A DNA stretch of 21,256 nucleotides from Christensenella sp. UBA6420. Lineage in GTDB: Bacteria; Bacillota; Clostridia; Christensenellales; DTU072. Positions 1-7,146 of this stretch are shown piece after piece (the first letter of the stretch is position 1; each line of letters opens with the position of its first letter). The stretch is from positions 1 through 21,256 of the forward strand of contig DJPE01000054.1 of the NCBI GenBank assembly GCA_002439705.1, read 5' to 3'. The notes under the pieces are model-generated. The model ran no database searches. It saw nothing but the letters and a program-made list of their open reading frames with translations, and was not told where the DNA came from. Made by a program: the position numbers and the translations under genes.

Positions 1-27
1 TGCCAAAAATATTCGGGGAAAAAGGGG

Positions 28-56
28 TTGAAATGTGATAAATCTAATGTTATAAT
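28..56 (+). promoter_or_regulatory. Sigma-A-type promoter for the hydrolase-lipoprotein operon
   Basis: TTGAAA at 28-33 and a perfect TATAAT at 51-56 are separated by exactly 17 bases. Transcription would start near 63, leaving a short leader before the GGAG ribosome binding site at 77-80 and the ATG at 91. Bases 1-27 hold nothing else that I recognise. Confidence 0.8.
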
Positions 57-90
57 ATTATATATTTTTATGTAATGGAGATTCTTTGCT

Positions 91-1005
91 ATGAAACAAT
101 TATATTTGAAAGCGTTTGACGATACCGAAATCGGTATAGACCTTTGGGACGAAGTCGAAAATCCGATCGGATGCGTACAGATTGCGCACGGCATGGCGGA
201 ACATCCCGATCGTTACGACGAATTCGCAAGATTTCTTAACGCAAGAGGATATATCGTAGCCGCCGACGATCACAGGGGACACAGAAGGGGCGCGATAAAC
301 GGACAGAACGGTATGACTTACGGCGATAGCTGGAATCAGACTCTCGAAGATATGAACACCTTGTGCGATTATTTGAAGAGCACCTACAATAAGGGCGTTT
401 TTCTTATCGGTCACAGTTATGGCAGTTTCCTTTCGCAAAGGTTTATAGAACTTCACAGCGACAAGTTGGTAGGAGCTATTTTAAGCGGAACGGCGCACAT
501 GAAGAATGCTCTCGTAGCTTCCGGCAAACTCATCGCTAATATTCAGGCGCTTTTTGTAGGCGAAGACAAACCCGGCAAACTTATCAACAAATTGAGTTTC
601 GGCAATTATAACAAACCTTTCGCCGAACAGGGGCAGGAATTCGCGTGGCTTTCGAGAGATAAAGAACAGGTCGCTAAATACGAAGCCGACCCCGATTGCG
701 GATACGTTCTTTGCATCGGATATTATCTCAGCTTCTTCCGCGGCGTAATGAAAATGTACGGAGCGGACGCCAAAACCATCTCGCCCGATTTCAAACTTAT
801 GATAGCGGTAGGAAGCGACGACCCCGTCAGCAACCGTTCCGTTCTGGCGACCAAACTTAACAATTTCTATCTCGGGCTCGGATTAAAACCCGAATTTAAG
901 GTCTATCCCGGAGCAAGACACGAAATTCTTAACGAAACCAATAAAGACGAAGTTTACCTCGATTTTGCAAAATTCGTAGACTCCGCTTTTCACGTCGGAG
1001 AGTAA
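91..1005 (+). CDS. Alpha/beta hydrolase, serine aminopeptidase S33 / lysophospholipase-like
   Basis: A 304-residue cytoplasmic alpha/beta hydrolase of the Hydrolase_4 (monoacylglycerol lipase / lysophospholipase L2) type. Seen in the sequence: an oxyanion-side HGMAEHPDRY motif at residues 33-42, DHRGHRRG at 60-67, the nucleophile elbow GHSYGS with Ser109, an acid position in GSDDPV (Asp244 is best placed), and His277 in PGARHE. The spacing and order match a complete Ser-Asp-His triad, and the length is normal for the family. There is no signal peptide or membrane segment, so it likely acts on esters of glycerides, lysophospholipids or small acyl substrates inside the cell. The true substrate cannot be read from sequence. 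GGAG lies 10 bases before the ATG. The lipoprotein gene follows after 5 bases, with its ribosome binding site inside this gene's last codons, so the two are probably translationally coupled. Confidence 0.88.
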   Translation: MKQLYLKAFDDTEIGIDLWDEVENPIGCVQIAHGMAEHPDRYDEFARFLNARGYIVAADDHRGHRRGAINGQNGMTYGDSWNQTLEDMNTLCDYLKSTYNKGVFLIGHSYGSFLSQRFIELHSDKLVGAILSGTAHMKNALVASGKLIANIQALFVGEDKPGKLINKLSFGNYNKPFAEQGQEFAWLSRDKEQVAKYEADPDCGYVLCIGYYLSFFRGVMKMYGADAKTISPDFKLMIAVGSDDPVSNRSVLATKLNNFYLGLGLKPEFKVYPGARHEILNETNKDEVYLDFAKFVDSAFHVGE

Positions 1006-1010
1006 CATAT

Positions 1011-2846
1011 ATGAAAAAATCAATAAAAATTATTCTTGCGGTGTTTATAGTGGCTGTTCTTGCTTTTACGGCGACGGCTTGCAAGGATAAAAACAACGAA
1101 GAGATAACTATTTATCCCGCGGAAACGAAACATATTTCCAACGTGGAAGATTTGGTCAATGTCAAAAACTATCTCGGAGAATCTTACAAGAACTTCACTT
1201 TCGTGCTCGATAACGATATCGATTTAAGTCAGATAGAAGCGTGGACGCCGATAGGAGAAACCATTGACGAAGCCTTTTACGGCACGTTCGACGGCAACGG
1301 AAAAAGTATAACCAACGTAAAGTTCAACGGTTGGAATTCCGACGGCACGCCCGTACTCGACTTGCTCGGAAAGGATAAAGGCGTAGAAAACACCGCTTCT
1401 TTTTCGACGCTCGCTTTGTTCGGGTATGTTAATTCGGCTACTTTCAAAAATTTATCGGTCGGAAACGTTAATTTCAATTACTACGCCGACAACGGATATT
1501 GTTACGTTTCAGGGCTCGTCGCATACAGCACGGGCGAAAGCGTTTATGAGAATATTTCCGTCGACGGAACGATAAATTTCAATAACACTTATAAAAAGTC
1601 TCACGTTTACGACGATAAGGGCGAATACAAAGGCAGCGTGTACAGCAACGACGTCACTCTTTACGTCGGCGGCGTGAACGCATACAGCAACGGCAACGCT
1701 ACCTTCAAGAACGTAACTTCCGACGTCGATTTCAATAACGAATATACACGCGCATACTTATATAATAAGGATAACGCCGAACCCGAAGAAATCGCCGAAG
1801 GCACCGTTGAAGAAAGATACATTGTATCCGGCGACATAAGTTACGACGCGGCGGCGGCTTCTCAGATTTTCGTAGGCGGCGTGTGCGGCGTGGTTAAGGG
1901 CGGACAAATTACCGATTCCGCTTACGTCGGGAACTGCAATATTTACGGTAAAAGCGTTTACGTCGGCGGTATAGTAGCTGCGGGATATAACGGAAGCATA
2001 AAAAATTCCGTCGCCACCGATATTAAAGTAAAGACAGGCGTACACGTAAAAAGCGCGGTTGCGGGCGTGGTTGCGCTTGCCGATAATTGCGTTGTGGCAG
2101 ATGACACGACTAAGAATATCGAAGTAAATTCCACTCATTATTCCAACGCGCAGTCTATGAGCGTGGGCGGAGTGTTTGCTTTTGCGTGTAACGCTTCCGA
2201 AATAAGCGGCGGCAAGGTGGAAAAGATGAAAGCTACCGTGGAATACAGAAGTGCGACGGTAGGCGGCGTGGGCGGCGTACTGAGAGACGCAAACCTTTCC
2301 GATTCTTCCTGCGACTCGGCGGAGTTCAGAATGAACGGCAGCGGCATTACGAGAGAAATCTGCGATACCGCTTTCGCTTCCGTAGTAAATTCCGTCTATA
2401 ACAATTCCGTCCTTACCTTAAAAGAAGGGGCTATATCGACGGTTAACGCGACTTTTCTTAATCAGGGAAGAGCCGACACCTATGCGGTAGAAAACGCTTA
2501 CAGCAATATGAATTCCACTTCCTACGTCGACGAAAACGGCAAAGTGGGAGTAAGATTTTTCGAAACTGGCAGAACCGACAGATTCGTGTACGTTTTCGGT
2601 ACGCTCGAAAACGGCGCGCTTAAGATATCTGTATATAATGAAGAACTTAATCTTATTACCGAAGCTACTTACGGCAGAGCCGAAGGCTTCGAAGACGGCA
2701 ATAATCTCGCCGAAAAGTACAAAGACGTATACTTTACCGAAGGAAGTGGTTTTAACGCTCCTACAAGCGGAAGCGTCGCGATAGAAGGCAGAGATATGAC
2801 GAAGTACGAATACAGAAGCGGCGTACCGTCCGTTCCCGAAAAATAA
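1011..2846 (+). CDS. Secreted lipoprotein with GLUG-like right-handed beta-helix repeats
   Basis: A 611-residue predicted surface lipoprotein. The N-terminus has a basic MKKSIK stretch, a hydrophobic core (about residues 7-19) and a lipobox-like ATAC with Cys24, which would be lipidated. The -3 position is Ala rather than the usual Leu/Val/Ile, so the lipobox is slightly atypical. Residues 41-105 resemble the module that opens GLUG-repeat proteins (DNDIDLS, WTPIG, GTFDGNGKSITN). About eight rungs follow, each near [YSF]VGGV-x(4-8)-I/A-x-N/D-S: near residues 137, 166, 218, 288, 318, 349, 384 and 417. Residues 440-611 lack the pattern and may form a cap domain. The fold is inferred to be a parallel beta-helix on the cell surface, perhaps for adhesion or glycan contact; no catalytic motif is visible. 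GGAGAG at 997-1002 lies 8 bases before the start. It is coupled to the preceding hydrolase. Confidence 0.8.
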   Translation: MKKSIKIILAVFIVAVLAFTATACKDKNNEEITIYPAETKHISNVEDLVNVKNYLGESYKNFTFVLDNDIDLSQIEAWTPIGETIDEAFYGTFDGNGKSITNVKFNGWNSDGTPVLDLLGKDKGVENTASFSTLALFGYVNSATFKNLSVGNVNFNYYADNGYCYVSGLVAYSTGESVYENISVDGTINFNNTYKKSHVYDDKGEYKGSVYSNDVTLYVGGVNAYSNGNATFKNVTSDVDFNNEYTRAYLYNKDNAEPEEIAEGTVEERYIVSGDISYDAAAASQIFVGGVCGVVKGGQITDSAYVGNCNIYGKSVYVGGIVAAGYNGSIKNSVATDIKVKTGVHVKSAVAGVVALADNCVVADDTTKNIEVNSTHYSNAQSMSVGGVFAFACNASEISGGKVEKMKATVEYRSATVGGVGGVLRDANLSDSSCDSAEFRMNGSGITREICDTAFASVVNSVYNNSVLTLKEGAISTVNATFLNQGRADTYAVENAYSNMNSTSYVDENGKVGVRFFETGRTDRFVYVFGTLENGALKISVYNEELNLITEATYGRAEGFEDGNNLAEKYKDVYFTEGSGFNAPTSGSVAIEGRDMTKYEYRSGVPSVPEK

Positions 2847-2848
2847 AA

Positions 2849-2888
2849 TTTCGTAAATTCCCGAACCGAGAAAGGAAAGTTTACGAAA
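2849..2888 (+). other. Inverted repeat after the lipoprotein gene, weak terminator candidate
   Basis: TTTCGTAAA at 2849-2857 is the perfect reverse complement of TTTACGAAA at 2880-2888. The stem can continue with TTCC (2858-2861) against GGAA (2874-2877). It starts two bases after the stop codon, where a terminator would be expected. However, no run of T follows on the + strand (the next bases are ATAAAATTC), so it may stabilise the 3' end rather than terminate intrinsically. Confidence 0.4.
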
Positions 2889-2922
2889 ATAAAATTCTTA
2901 TCCGAAAAATAGCGGAAAGCGG

Positions 2923-2951
2923 TTGACAAAAAAGCATATAATTGATATTAT
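2923..2951 (+). promoter_or_regulatory. Strong sigma-A-type promoter for infC-rpmI-rplT
   Basis: A consensus TTGACA at 2923-2928 and TATTAT at 2946-2951 are separated by 17 bases. Transcription is predicted to begin near 2958, giving a leader of about 113 bases before the infC start codon. A near-consensus promoter fits a ribosomal-protein operon. Confidence 0.85.
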
Positions 2952-2957
2952 ATCAAG

Positions 2958-3052
2958 GAAGTAGATATGCGTCTCACCGGCATCCGTAGGATAAGCGGTT
3001 TCTTAAATAAGATATTTTAAGAAAAAGATGTGTATTTACGCACATCTTTTTT
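2958..3052 (+). promoter_or_regulatory. Structured leader of the infC operon, putative L20-type attenuator
   Basis: Three hairpins can be drawn. The first is ACCG (2976-2979) with CGGT (2996-2999), continuing through an internal loop to ATCC (2982-2985) with GGAT (2989-2992). The second is TTTCTTAAA (2999-3007) with TTTAAGAAA (3016-3024). The third is the terminator stem at 3022-3051. The second and third share bases 3022-3024, so they compete. In Bacillus the infC-rpmI-rplT operon is repressed by its own product, ribosomal protein L20, through premature termination in the leader. The same gene order and a leader terminator are present here. That L20 is the ligand is an inference; I did not match a named RNA family base by base. 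Confidence 0.6.
3022..3052 (+). terminator. Intrinsic terminator (attenuator) in the infC leader
   Basis: AAAAAGATGTG at 3022-3032 pairs perfectly with CACATCTTTTT at 3041-3051, an 11-bp stem with an 8-base loop that runs straight into a T tract. It ends only a few bases before the infC ribosome binding site (3057) and lies downstream of the operon promoter. It can therefore act only on infC-rpmI-rplT transcription. Confidence 0.75.
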
Positions 3053-3056
3053 ATTT

Positions 3057-3073
3057 GGAGGGAAGGACTTATT
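3057..3073 (+). promoter_or_regulatory. Ribosome binding site and ATT start codon of infC
   Basis: GGAGGGAAGG at 3057-3066 is an excellent Shine-Dalgarno sequence with no ATG, GTG or TTG at a usable distance in the infC frame. The in-frame codon at the right spacing (9 bases after GGAGG) is ATT at 3071. The first conventional start in frame, GTG at 3116, is about 50 bases from this site and would remove the conserved N-terminus. Confidence 0.75.
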
Positions 3074-3583
3074 TTTAAGGATTTAGCCATCAACGGCAGT
3101 ATTACCGATAAGGAAGTGCGTCTCATCGACGAGAACGGAACCCAGCTCGGTATAATGAGCAAATCGGAAGCTCAGCGTATAGCCGACTTCCGCAATCTTG
3201 ACCTTGTCAACATTTCTCCCGCGGCGAAACCGCCCGTGTGCAAGATAATGAACTACGGAAAGTATCGTTTCGATATGATAAAAAAGGACAAGGAATCGAA
3301 AAAAGCCCAGAAAGTCATCGAAGTAAAAGAAATCAGACTTTCGCAAACCATTGACGTAGGTGATATAAACACCAAAGCTAAACACGCAAGATCTTTCTTG
3401 GAAGACGGCAACAAAGTCAAAGTCACGCTCAAAATGTACGGGAGACAGCTTTCTCACCCCGAAATAAGCGTGGAAGTGCTTAACGGATTTTTCGAACTCG
3501 TTAAGGACGTGGCCGTCGTCGACAAAAAGCCTACAACGGAGGGCAGAGCCGTCACCATGATGCTCAGTCCTTTGAAAAAATAA
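3071..3583 (+). CDS. infC: Translation initiation factor IF-3
   Basis: IF-3 binds the 30S subunit, keeps it apart from 50S and checks start-codon/initiator-tRNA pairing. Starting at ATT 3071 the protein has 170 residues, the usual length. It begins (M)FKDLAINGSITDKEVRL, matching the conserved IF-3 opening in which an N-terminal stretch precedes E-V-R-L-I-D. The N domain contains PPVCKIMNYGKYRF at residues 54-67. A lysine-rich linker helix follows, then KEIRLSQTID near 86-95 at the start of the C domain, and VKVTLKMYGR further on. A GTG at 3116 would give only 155 residues and cut off the first strand, so I prefer ATT. ATT is the known infC start in E. coli and makes translation subject to IF-3's own discrimination against non-canonical starts. 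rpmI follows after 22 bases. Confidence 0.93.
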   Translation: MFKDLAINGSITDKEVRLIDENGTQLGIMSKSEAQRIADFRNLDLVNISPAAKPPVCKIMNYGKYRFDMIKKDKESKKAQKVIEVKEIRLSQTIDVGDINTKAKHARSFLEDGNKVKVTLKMYGRQLSHPEISVEVLNGFFELVKDVAVVDKKPTTEGRAVTMMLSPLKK

Positions 3584-3605
3584 ACATACAAGGAGAATTT
3601 GGATT

Positions 3606-3806
3606 ATGCCCAAAATGAAAACTCACAGCGGCGCAAAAAAACGTTTTAGATTTACCGCAAGCGGAAAGCTCAAAAGAGCTAAGCAGAACAAGAACCATAT
3701 ACTTAACAAGAAGACCACCAAGAGAACGAGAAATCTCCGTAAAGGCGGATACGTTGACGCCACTCAGGCAAAGACCATATCCAATATGATGATCGGGCAG
3801 AAATAG
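3606..3806 (+). CDS. rpmI: 50S ribosomal protein bL35
   Basis: A small basic ribosomal protein of 66 residues, the normal size. It opens with the family signature MPKMKTHSGAKKRF, continues with SGKLKRAK and then HILNKKTTKRTRNLRK, all typical of bL35. AGGAG at 3591-3595 precedes the ATG. It sits between infC and rplT, the near-universal order. Only 10 bases separate its stop codon from the rplT start. Confidence 0.97.
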   Translation: MPKMKTHSGAKKRFRFTASGKLKRAKQNKNHILNKKTTKRTRNLRKGGYVDATQAKTISNMMIGQK

Positions 3807-3816
3807 GAGGTAGAAA

Positions 3817-4173
3817 ATGAGAATCAAAAGAGCAGTAAACGCAGTTAAGAAGAGAAGAAAAATTATGAGAAGAGCCAAAGGTTACTTTGGCGCAAAGAGC
3901 AAACTTTACAGAGTAGCAAGACAAGCCGTAATGAAGAGTATGCAATACGCATACGTCGGAAGAAAGCTCAAAAAGAGAGACTTCCGTCAGCTTTGGATTG
4001 CTCGTATCAACGCTGCGGCAAGAATGAACGACCTTTCTTATTCCCGCCTTATGCACGGTCTTAAAGTAGCAGGTATCGACCTTAACCGTAAAGTTTTGGC
4101 TGACCTTGCAGTAAACGATGCGGAAGCGTTTGCCGGAGTATGCGCGAAGGCTAAAGCAGCTCTTCAAAAGTAG
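3817..4173 (+). CDS. rplT: 50S ribosomal protein bL20
   Basis: An early-assembling 50S protein that binds 23S rRNA; 118 residues, full length. The N-terminal arm is strongly basic (VNAVKKRRKIMRRAKGYFG), followed by the conserved AYVGRKLKKRDFRQLWIARINAAAR and SYSRLMHGLK. GGAGG at 3806-3810 overlaps the last base of the rpmI stop codon. In several Firmicutes this protein represses its own operon through the infC leader, and the leader seen at 2958-3052 is consistent with that. The gene ends TAG then TAA in frame, and a terminator follows immediately. Confidence 0.97.
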   Translation: MRIKRAVNAVKKRRKIMRRAKGYFGAKSKLYRVARQAVMKSMQYAYVGRKLKKRDFRQLWIARINAAARMNDLSYSRLMHGLKVAGIDLNRKVLADLAVNDAEAFAGVCAKAKAALQK

Positions 4174-4179
4174 TAACGG

Positions 4180-4216
4180 AAACGCCTTCGTTGAAAAACG
4201 CAGGCGTTTTTTCTTT
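4180..4216 (+). terminator. Rho-independent terminator of infC-rpmI-rplT
   Basis: AAACGCCT (4180-4187) pairs with AGGCGTTT (4202-4209). Inside it CGTT (4189-4192) pairs with AACG (4197-4200) around a GAAA tetraloop. A T-rich tract (4207-4217, broken by one C) follows. It lies 7 bases after the rplT stop codon. Confidence 0.9.
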
Positions 4217-4257
4217 TAATCACGACAATAAACAATTCGCTTTAATATAAGGAATAA

Positions 4258-4986
4258 ATGGTAATAACAAGCGCGTCCAACGACAAAATTAAAAGACTGC
4301 GTTCTCTGTATAAGGACAGAAAGAACAGGTATTTATACGGTGAATACGTAGCCGAGGGCGTGACTATGATAAGAGACCTTGACGAAAGCGTCCTTACCGA
4401 AGTATTTATTAAAGAAAGCCGTTACGACGAATTAAAAAACATTTTTCCGTCGGAAAAGACCGTCGTAGTCAAAGACGCCGTATTCGATACGGTAGCCGAT
4501 ACAAAAACTCCGTCCGGCGTAATCGCCACGATAAAAATACCCGAAATCGCGGAATTGAGCGGAGATAAAGTAATTATGCTTTGCGGCTTATCGGATGCGG
4601 GTAACGTCGGCACTATTATAAGAACGGCGTGCGCCCGGGAAATAAAAACGGTAATATGCGTGGATACCGCCGACCCGTTTTCTCCGAAATCGGTGCGGGC
4701 GAGCATGGGCGGAATAGTTAAGACAAACGTTATTATTACCGACTACGAAAAGGCGTTTTCTTTAATAGACGGCTATACGCTCGTTGCATTAGATATGGAC
4801 GGTATTTGTATCTACGACTACAAACAAGCAGGAAAAACTGTAATAGCAGTCGGCAACGAAGCGCACGGTATTCCCGACTGCGTAAAGGCGAAATGTGACG
4901 TAAAAATAAATATTCCGATGGCGAAAGACGGCGTCGAAAGTCTTAACGCCGCGGTATCCGCCGGAATAGCGATGTATTTATTGTAA
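4258..4986 (+). CDS. SpoU/TrmH-family RNA 2'-O-methyltransferase
   Basis: A SPOUT-superfamily enzyme that uses S-adenosylmethionine to methylate a ribose 2'-OH in RNA, probably rRNA. It has 242 residues. Residues about 5-90 resemble the SpoU substrate-binding domain (RYLYGEYVAEGV near 24-35). The three SpoU motifs are clear: motif 1 DAGNVGTIIRTA at 113-124, motif 2 ASMGGIVK at 148-155, motif 3 VGNEAHGIP at 198-206 followed by NIPMAKDGVESLNAAVSAGIA at about 218-238. This layout is common to RlmB and to YsgA-like proteins found beside rplT in many Firmicutes, so the position target is uncertain and I give no symbol. AAGGAA at 4249-4254 is close to the ATG. No good promoter is visible after the terminator at 4180-4216. 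yebC follows after 25 bases. Confidence 0.9.
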   Translation: MVITSASNDKIKRLRSLYKDRKNRYLYGEYVAEGVTMIRDLDESVLTEVFIKESRYDELKNIFPSEKTVVVKDAVFDTVADTKTPSGVIATIKIPEIAELSGDKVIMLCGLSDAGNVGTIIRTACAREIKTVICVDTADPFSPKSVRASMGGIVKTNVIITDYEKAFSLIDGYTLVALDMDGICIYDYKQAGKTVIAVGNEAHGIPDCVKAKCDVKINIPMAKDGVESLNAAVSAGIAMYLL

Positions 4987-5011
4987 AAATAAAAATTAAG
5001 GAGACAACAAT

Positions 5012-5752
5012 ATGAGCGGACACAGTAAGTGGGCTAATATAAAGAACAAAAAAGGCAAAGCCGACGCGGCTCGCGGAAGCGTATTCACTAAGCTCGGACG
5101 CGAACTTGCAGTCGCCGTAAAGTCGGGCGGTCCCGACCCTAACAGCAATTCCCGTCTTAGAGACGTAATCTCCAAAGCCAAAGCCAGCAATATGCCGAAC
5201 GACACCATAATGCGTTCCATAAAGAAAGCCAGCGGAGAACTCAACTCCGTCAACTACGAAGATATGCAGTACGAAGGATACGCTTCGGGCGGCGTCGCAG
5301 TAATAGTCGAAGCGCTCACCGACAACAAGAACCGTACCGCCGGCGACGTAAGACACGCTTTCGATAAATGCGGCGGAGCTTTGGGCAGTAACGGTTGCGT
5401 AAGCTACCTTTTCAATAAAAAAGGACTCATCGTCGTGGATAAAGGCGATATGTCCGAAGACGATATAATGATGCTCGTTTTGGACGCGGGCGGCGACGAC
5501 GTAGTGACCGACGAAGACGTTTACGAAGTCTACACCAAACCGCAGGATACCGGGGCTGTAAGAGAAGCGCTCGAAAAAGCGGGTTGCAACGTAATAAGTT
5601 TCGAAACGGGATTCTTCCCCGACAATTACGTTACTCCCGCACCCGACGCTATTCCCGCCATCGAAAAACTTATCGGAATGCTCGAAGACCTTGACGACGT
5701 TCAGAACGTTTATCACAACGCGGACCTTCCCGAAGAAGAGGAAGAAGAATAG
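5012..5752 (+). CDS. yebC: YebC/PmpR-family protein
   Basis: A 246-residue full-length member of the YebC family, recognised at once by MSGHSKWANIKNKKGKADAA at the N-terminus. Further family blocks are VKSGGPDPNSNSRLRDVI, AKASNMPNDTI, YEGYASGGVAVIVEALTDN and NRTAGDVRHAFDKCGG. The family was long annotated as a transcriptional regulator; more recent work ties members to relief of ribosome stalling in translation. The tail is highly acidic (DLPEEEEEE). AAGGAG at 4998-5003 lies 8 bases before the ATG. proA begins 6 bases after the stop codon, so the two genes are probably cotranscribed. Confidence 0.95.
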   Translation: MSGHSKWANIKNKKGKADAARGSVFTKLGRELAVAVKSGGPDPNSNSRLRDVISKAKASNMPNDTIMRSIKKASGELNSVNYEDMQYEGYASGGVAVIVEALTDNKNRTAGDVRHAFDKCGGALGSNGCVSYLFNKKGLIVVDKGDMSEDDIMMLVLDAGGDDVVTDEDVYEVYTKPQDTGAVREALEKAGCNVISFETGFFPDNYVTPAPDAIPAIEKLIGMLEDLDDVQNVYHNADLPEEEEEE

Positions 5753-5758
5753 TCTTTT

Positions 5759-7003
5759 ATGTTTGACGTAGAAAAACTTTGTCGCGACGTCAAAGAAGCG
5801 AGCTTTCGCTTCGCGGGCGTATCGACCGAATTAAAAAACGCCGTTCTGGCTAAAATCAAAGAAAAAATTCTCTCCCGCAAGGAAGAGATTTTTCTATGCA
5901 ACGCCGAAGACTGTAAAGTAGCCGCGGCGGGCGGACTTTGCGACGCGTTTCTGGACAGACTCACCATTAACGAAAAGCGGCTCAGAACCATGCTCGACGG
6001 AATCGACGACGTGATAGCCGCCCCCGATTACGTCGGAACGGTGGAAGAAAATTATACCGTAAGAAGCGGACTGCAAATTAAGAAGGTTCACGCTCCGTTA
6101 GGCGTAGTCGGCATAATATACGAATCGCGTCCTAACGTTACCGTCGACGCCGCAGTACTCTGCATAAAGAGCGGCAACGGCGTAGTCCTGAAAGGCGGAA
6201 AAGAAGCGATAGGCACCAACAGAAAGCTCGTCGAAATCATGCGCGACGCCTTTAAGGAAGTCGGACTCGACGACAGGATAGTCGGTTTTATAGACGGCAC
6301 GGACAGAGCCCTTACGGAAACGATGCTCGGTTGCTTCGAAAGTATCGACGTAATTATTCCGCGCGGCGGAGAAAAACTTAAAAAGTTCGTACTTGCAAAA
6401 GCCACTATGCCCGTCATAGCTTCGAGCGGCGGAAATTGTCACGTTTATGTAGAAAAAACCGCCGATATAGAAATGGCGAAAAAAATCGTTCTCAACGCAA
6501 AAACTTCCCGTCCGTCGGTTTGTAACGCCGCAGAAACCTTGCTTATAGACAGAGAAATAGCTCGTAATTTACCCGAAATTCTTTCTGCTCTGCAAGAAAA
6601 AGGCGTCGAAATAAGGGGAACGGAAGAAGTGAAAGGAATTTTCGCCGATACGAAAATAATAGACGAAAGCGAATTTTTCACCGAGTACGAAGATCTTATT
6701 ATGAAAGTCAAAGTCGTAGCCGACGAAAGAGAAGCCATCGACCATATCAATAAGTACGGCACTCACCACAGCGACGCTATAATAACGGACGACGATAAGG
6801 CTGCGGAATTATTCTGCACCGAAGTGGACAGCGGAGCTGTGTACGTCAACGCAAGTACCCGTTTCACCGACGGATACGAGTTCGGTTTGGGTGCGGAAAT
6901 GGGAATATCCACGCAAAAACTGCACGTCAGGGGTCCTATCGGACTGAAAGAACTTACTTCCGTCAAGTACGTCATCCGCGGAAACGGAACGGTAAGAGAA
7001 TAG
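5759..7003 (+). CDS. proA: Glutamate-5-semialdehyde dehydrogenase (gamma-glutamyl phosphate reductase)
   Basis: The second step of proline synthesis: it reduces gamma-glutamyl phosphate to glutamate 5-semialdehyde with NADPH. It has 414 residues, standard length, with an aldehyde dehydrogenase-like fold. Visible landmarks are HAPLGVVGIIYESRPNVTVD at 111-130, the SGNGVVLKGGKEA nucleotide-binding stretch at 138-150, PRGG at 201-204, the catalytic cysteine Cys255 in RPSVCNAAETLL, and the C-terminal FGLGAEMGISTQKLHVRGPIGL. The glutamate 5-kinase gene proB, the usual partner, is not next to it in this window. Its Shine-Dalgarno is weak: only purine-rich sequence from yebC's Glu codons lies upstream, so translation probably depends on coupling to yebC. 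A terminator follows 17 bases downstream. Confidence 0.96.
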   Translation: MFDVEKLCRDVKEASFRFAGVSTELKNAVLAKIKEKILSRKEEIFLCNAEDCKVAAAGGLCDAFLDRLTINEKRLRTMLDGIDDVIAAPDYVGTVEENYTVRSGLQIKKVHAPLGVVGIIYESRPNVTVDAAVLCIKSGNGVVLKGGKEAIGTNRKLVEIMRDAFKEVGLDDRIVGFIDGTDRALTETMLGCFESIDVIIPRGGEKLKKFVLAKATMPVIASSGGNCHVYVEKTADIEMAKKIVLNAKTSRPSVCNAAETLLIDREIARNLPEILSALQEKGVEIRGTEEVKGIFADTKIIDESEFFTEYEDLIMKVKVVADEREAIDHINKYGTHHSDAIITDDDKAAELFCTEVDSGAVYVNASTRFTDGYEFGLGAEMGISTQKLHVRGPIGLKELTSVKYVIRGNGTVRE

Positions 7004-7020
7004 TTAATAAAATTTTTAGG

Positions 7021-7050
7021 AAACCGACCGCCGACCGCGGTCGGTTTTTT
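7021..7050 (+). terminator. Rho-independent terminator after proA
   Basis: AAACCGACCGC at 7021-7031 pairs perfectly with GCGGTCGGTTT at 7037-7047 around a 5-base loop, and T continues to 7050. This closes the methyltransferase-yebC-proA unit. Confidence 0.92.
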
Positions 7051-7083
7051 CGTAAAAAATGCGATAAGTCCGCTCCAAAATAT

Positions 7084-7112
7084 TTGCATTTATACGTTAC
7101 TTTTGATATACT
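7084..7112 (+). promoter_or_regulatory. Promoter of the pfkA operon (extended -10)
   Basis: TTGCAT at 7084-7089 and TATACT at 7107-7112 are separated by 17 bases, with TG at 7104-7105 one base before the -10, forming an extended TGnTATACT element. Transcription would start near 7119. It lies directly between the proA terminator and pfkA. Confidence 0.72.
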
Positions 7113-7127
7113 CTTAGTGTTTATGAA

Positions 7128-7146
7128 AATACTTTGTAAAAGTATT
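7128..7146 (+). promoter_or_regulatory. Hairpin in the pfkA leader abutting the ribosome binding site
   Basis: AATACTTT (7128-7135) is the perfect reverse complement of AAAGTATT (7139-7146), leaving a 3-base loop. The repeat ends exactly where the AAGGAG Shine-Dalgarno (7147-7152) begins. It could be a 5' mRNA-stabilising hairpin, or at DNA level a repressor operator just downstream of the promoter. Being AT-rich, it would be only moderately stable. Confidence 0.45.

Noticed and set aside
2967..3020. 17-codon leader peptide in the infC leader
   Set aside because: The predicted transcription start (about 2958) would leave nearly all of its Shine-Dalgarno-like AAGGAAG outside the transcript. 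The bases are better explained as RNA hairpins. No run of one amino acid suggests attenuation by translation.
3116..3583. GTG 3116 as the infC start
   Set aside because: It has no suitable ribosome binding site and removes the conserved IF-3 N-terminus. ATT at 3071, with GGAGG at the right spacing, fits better.
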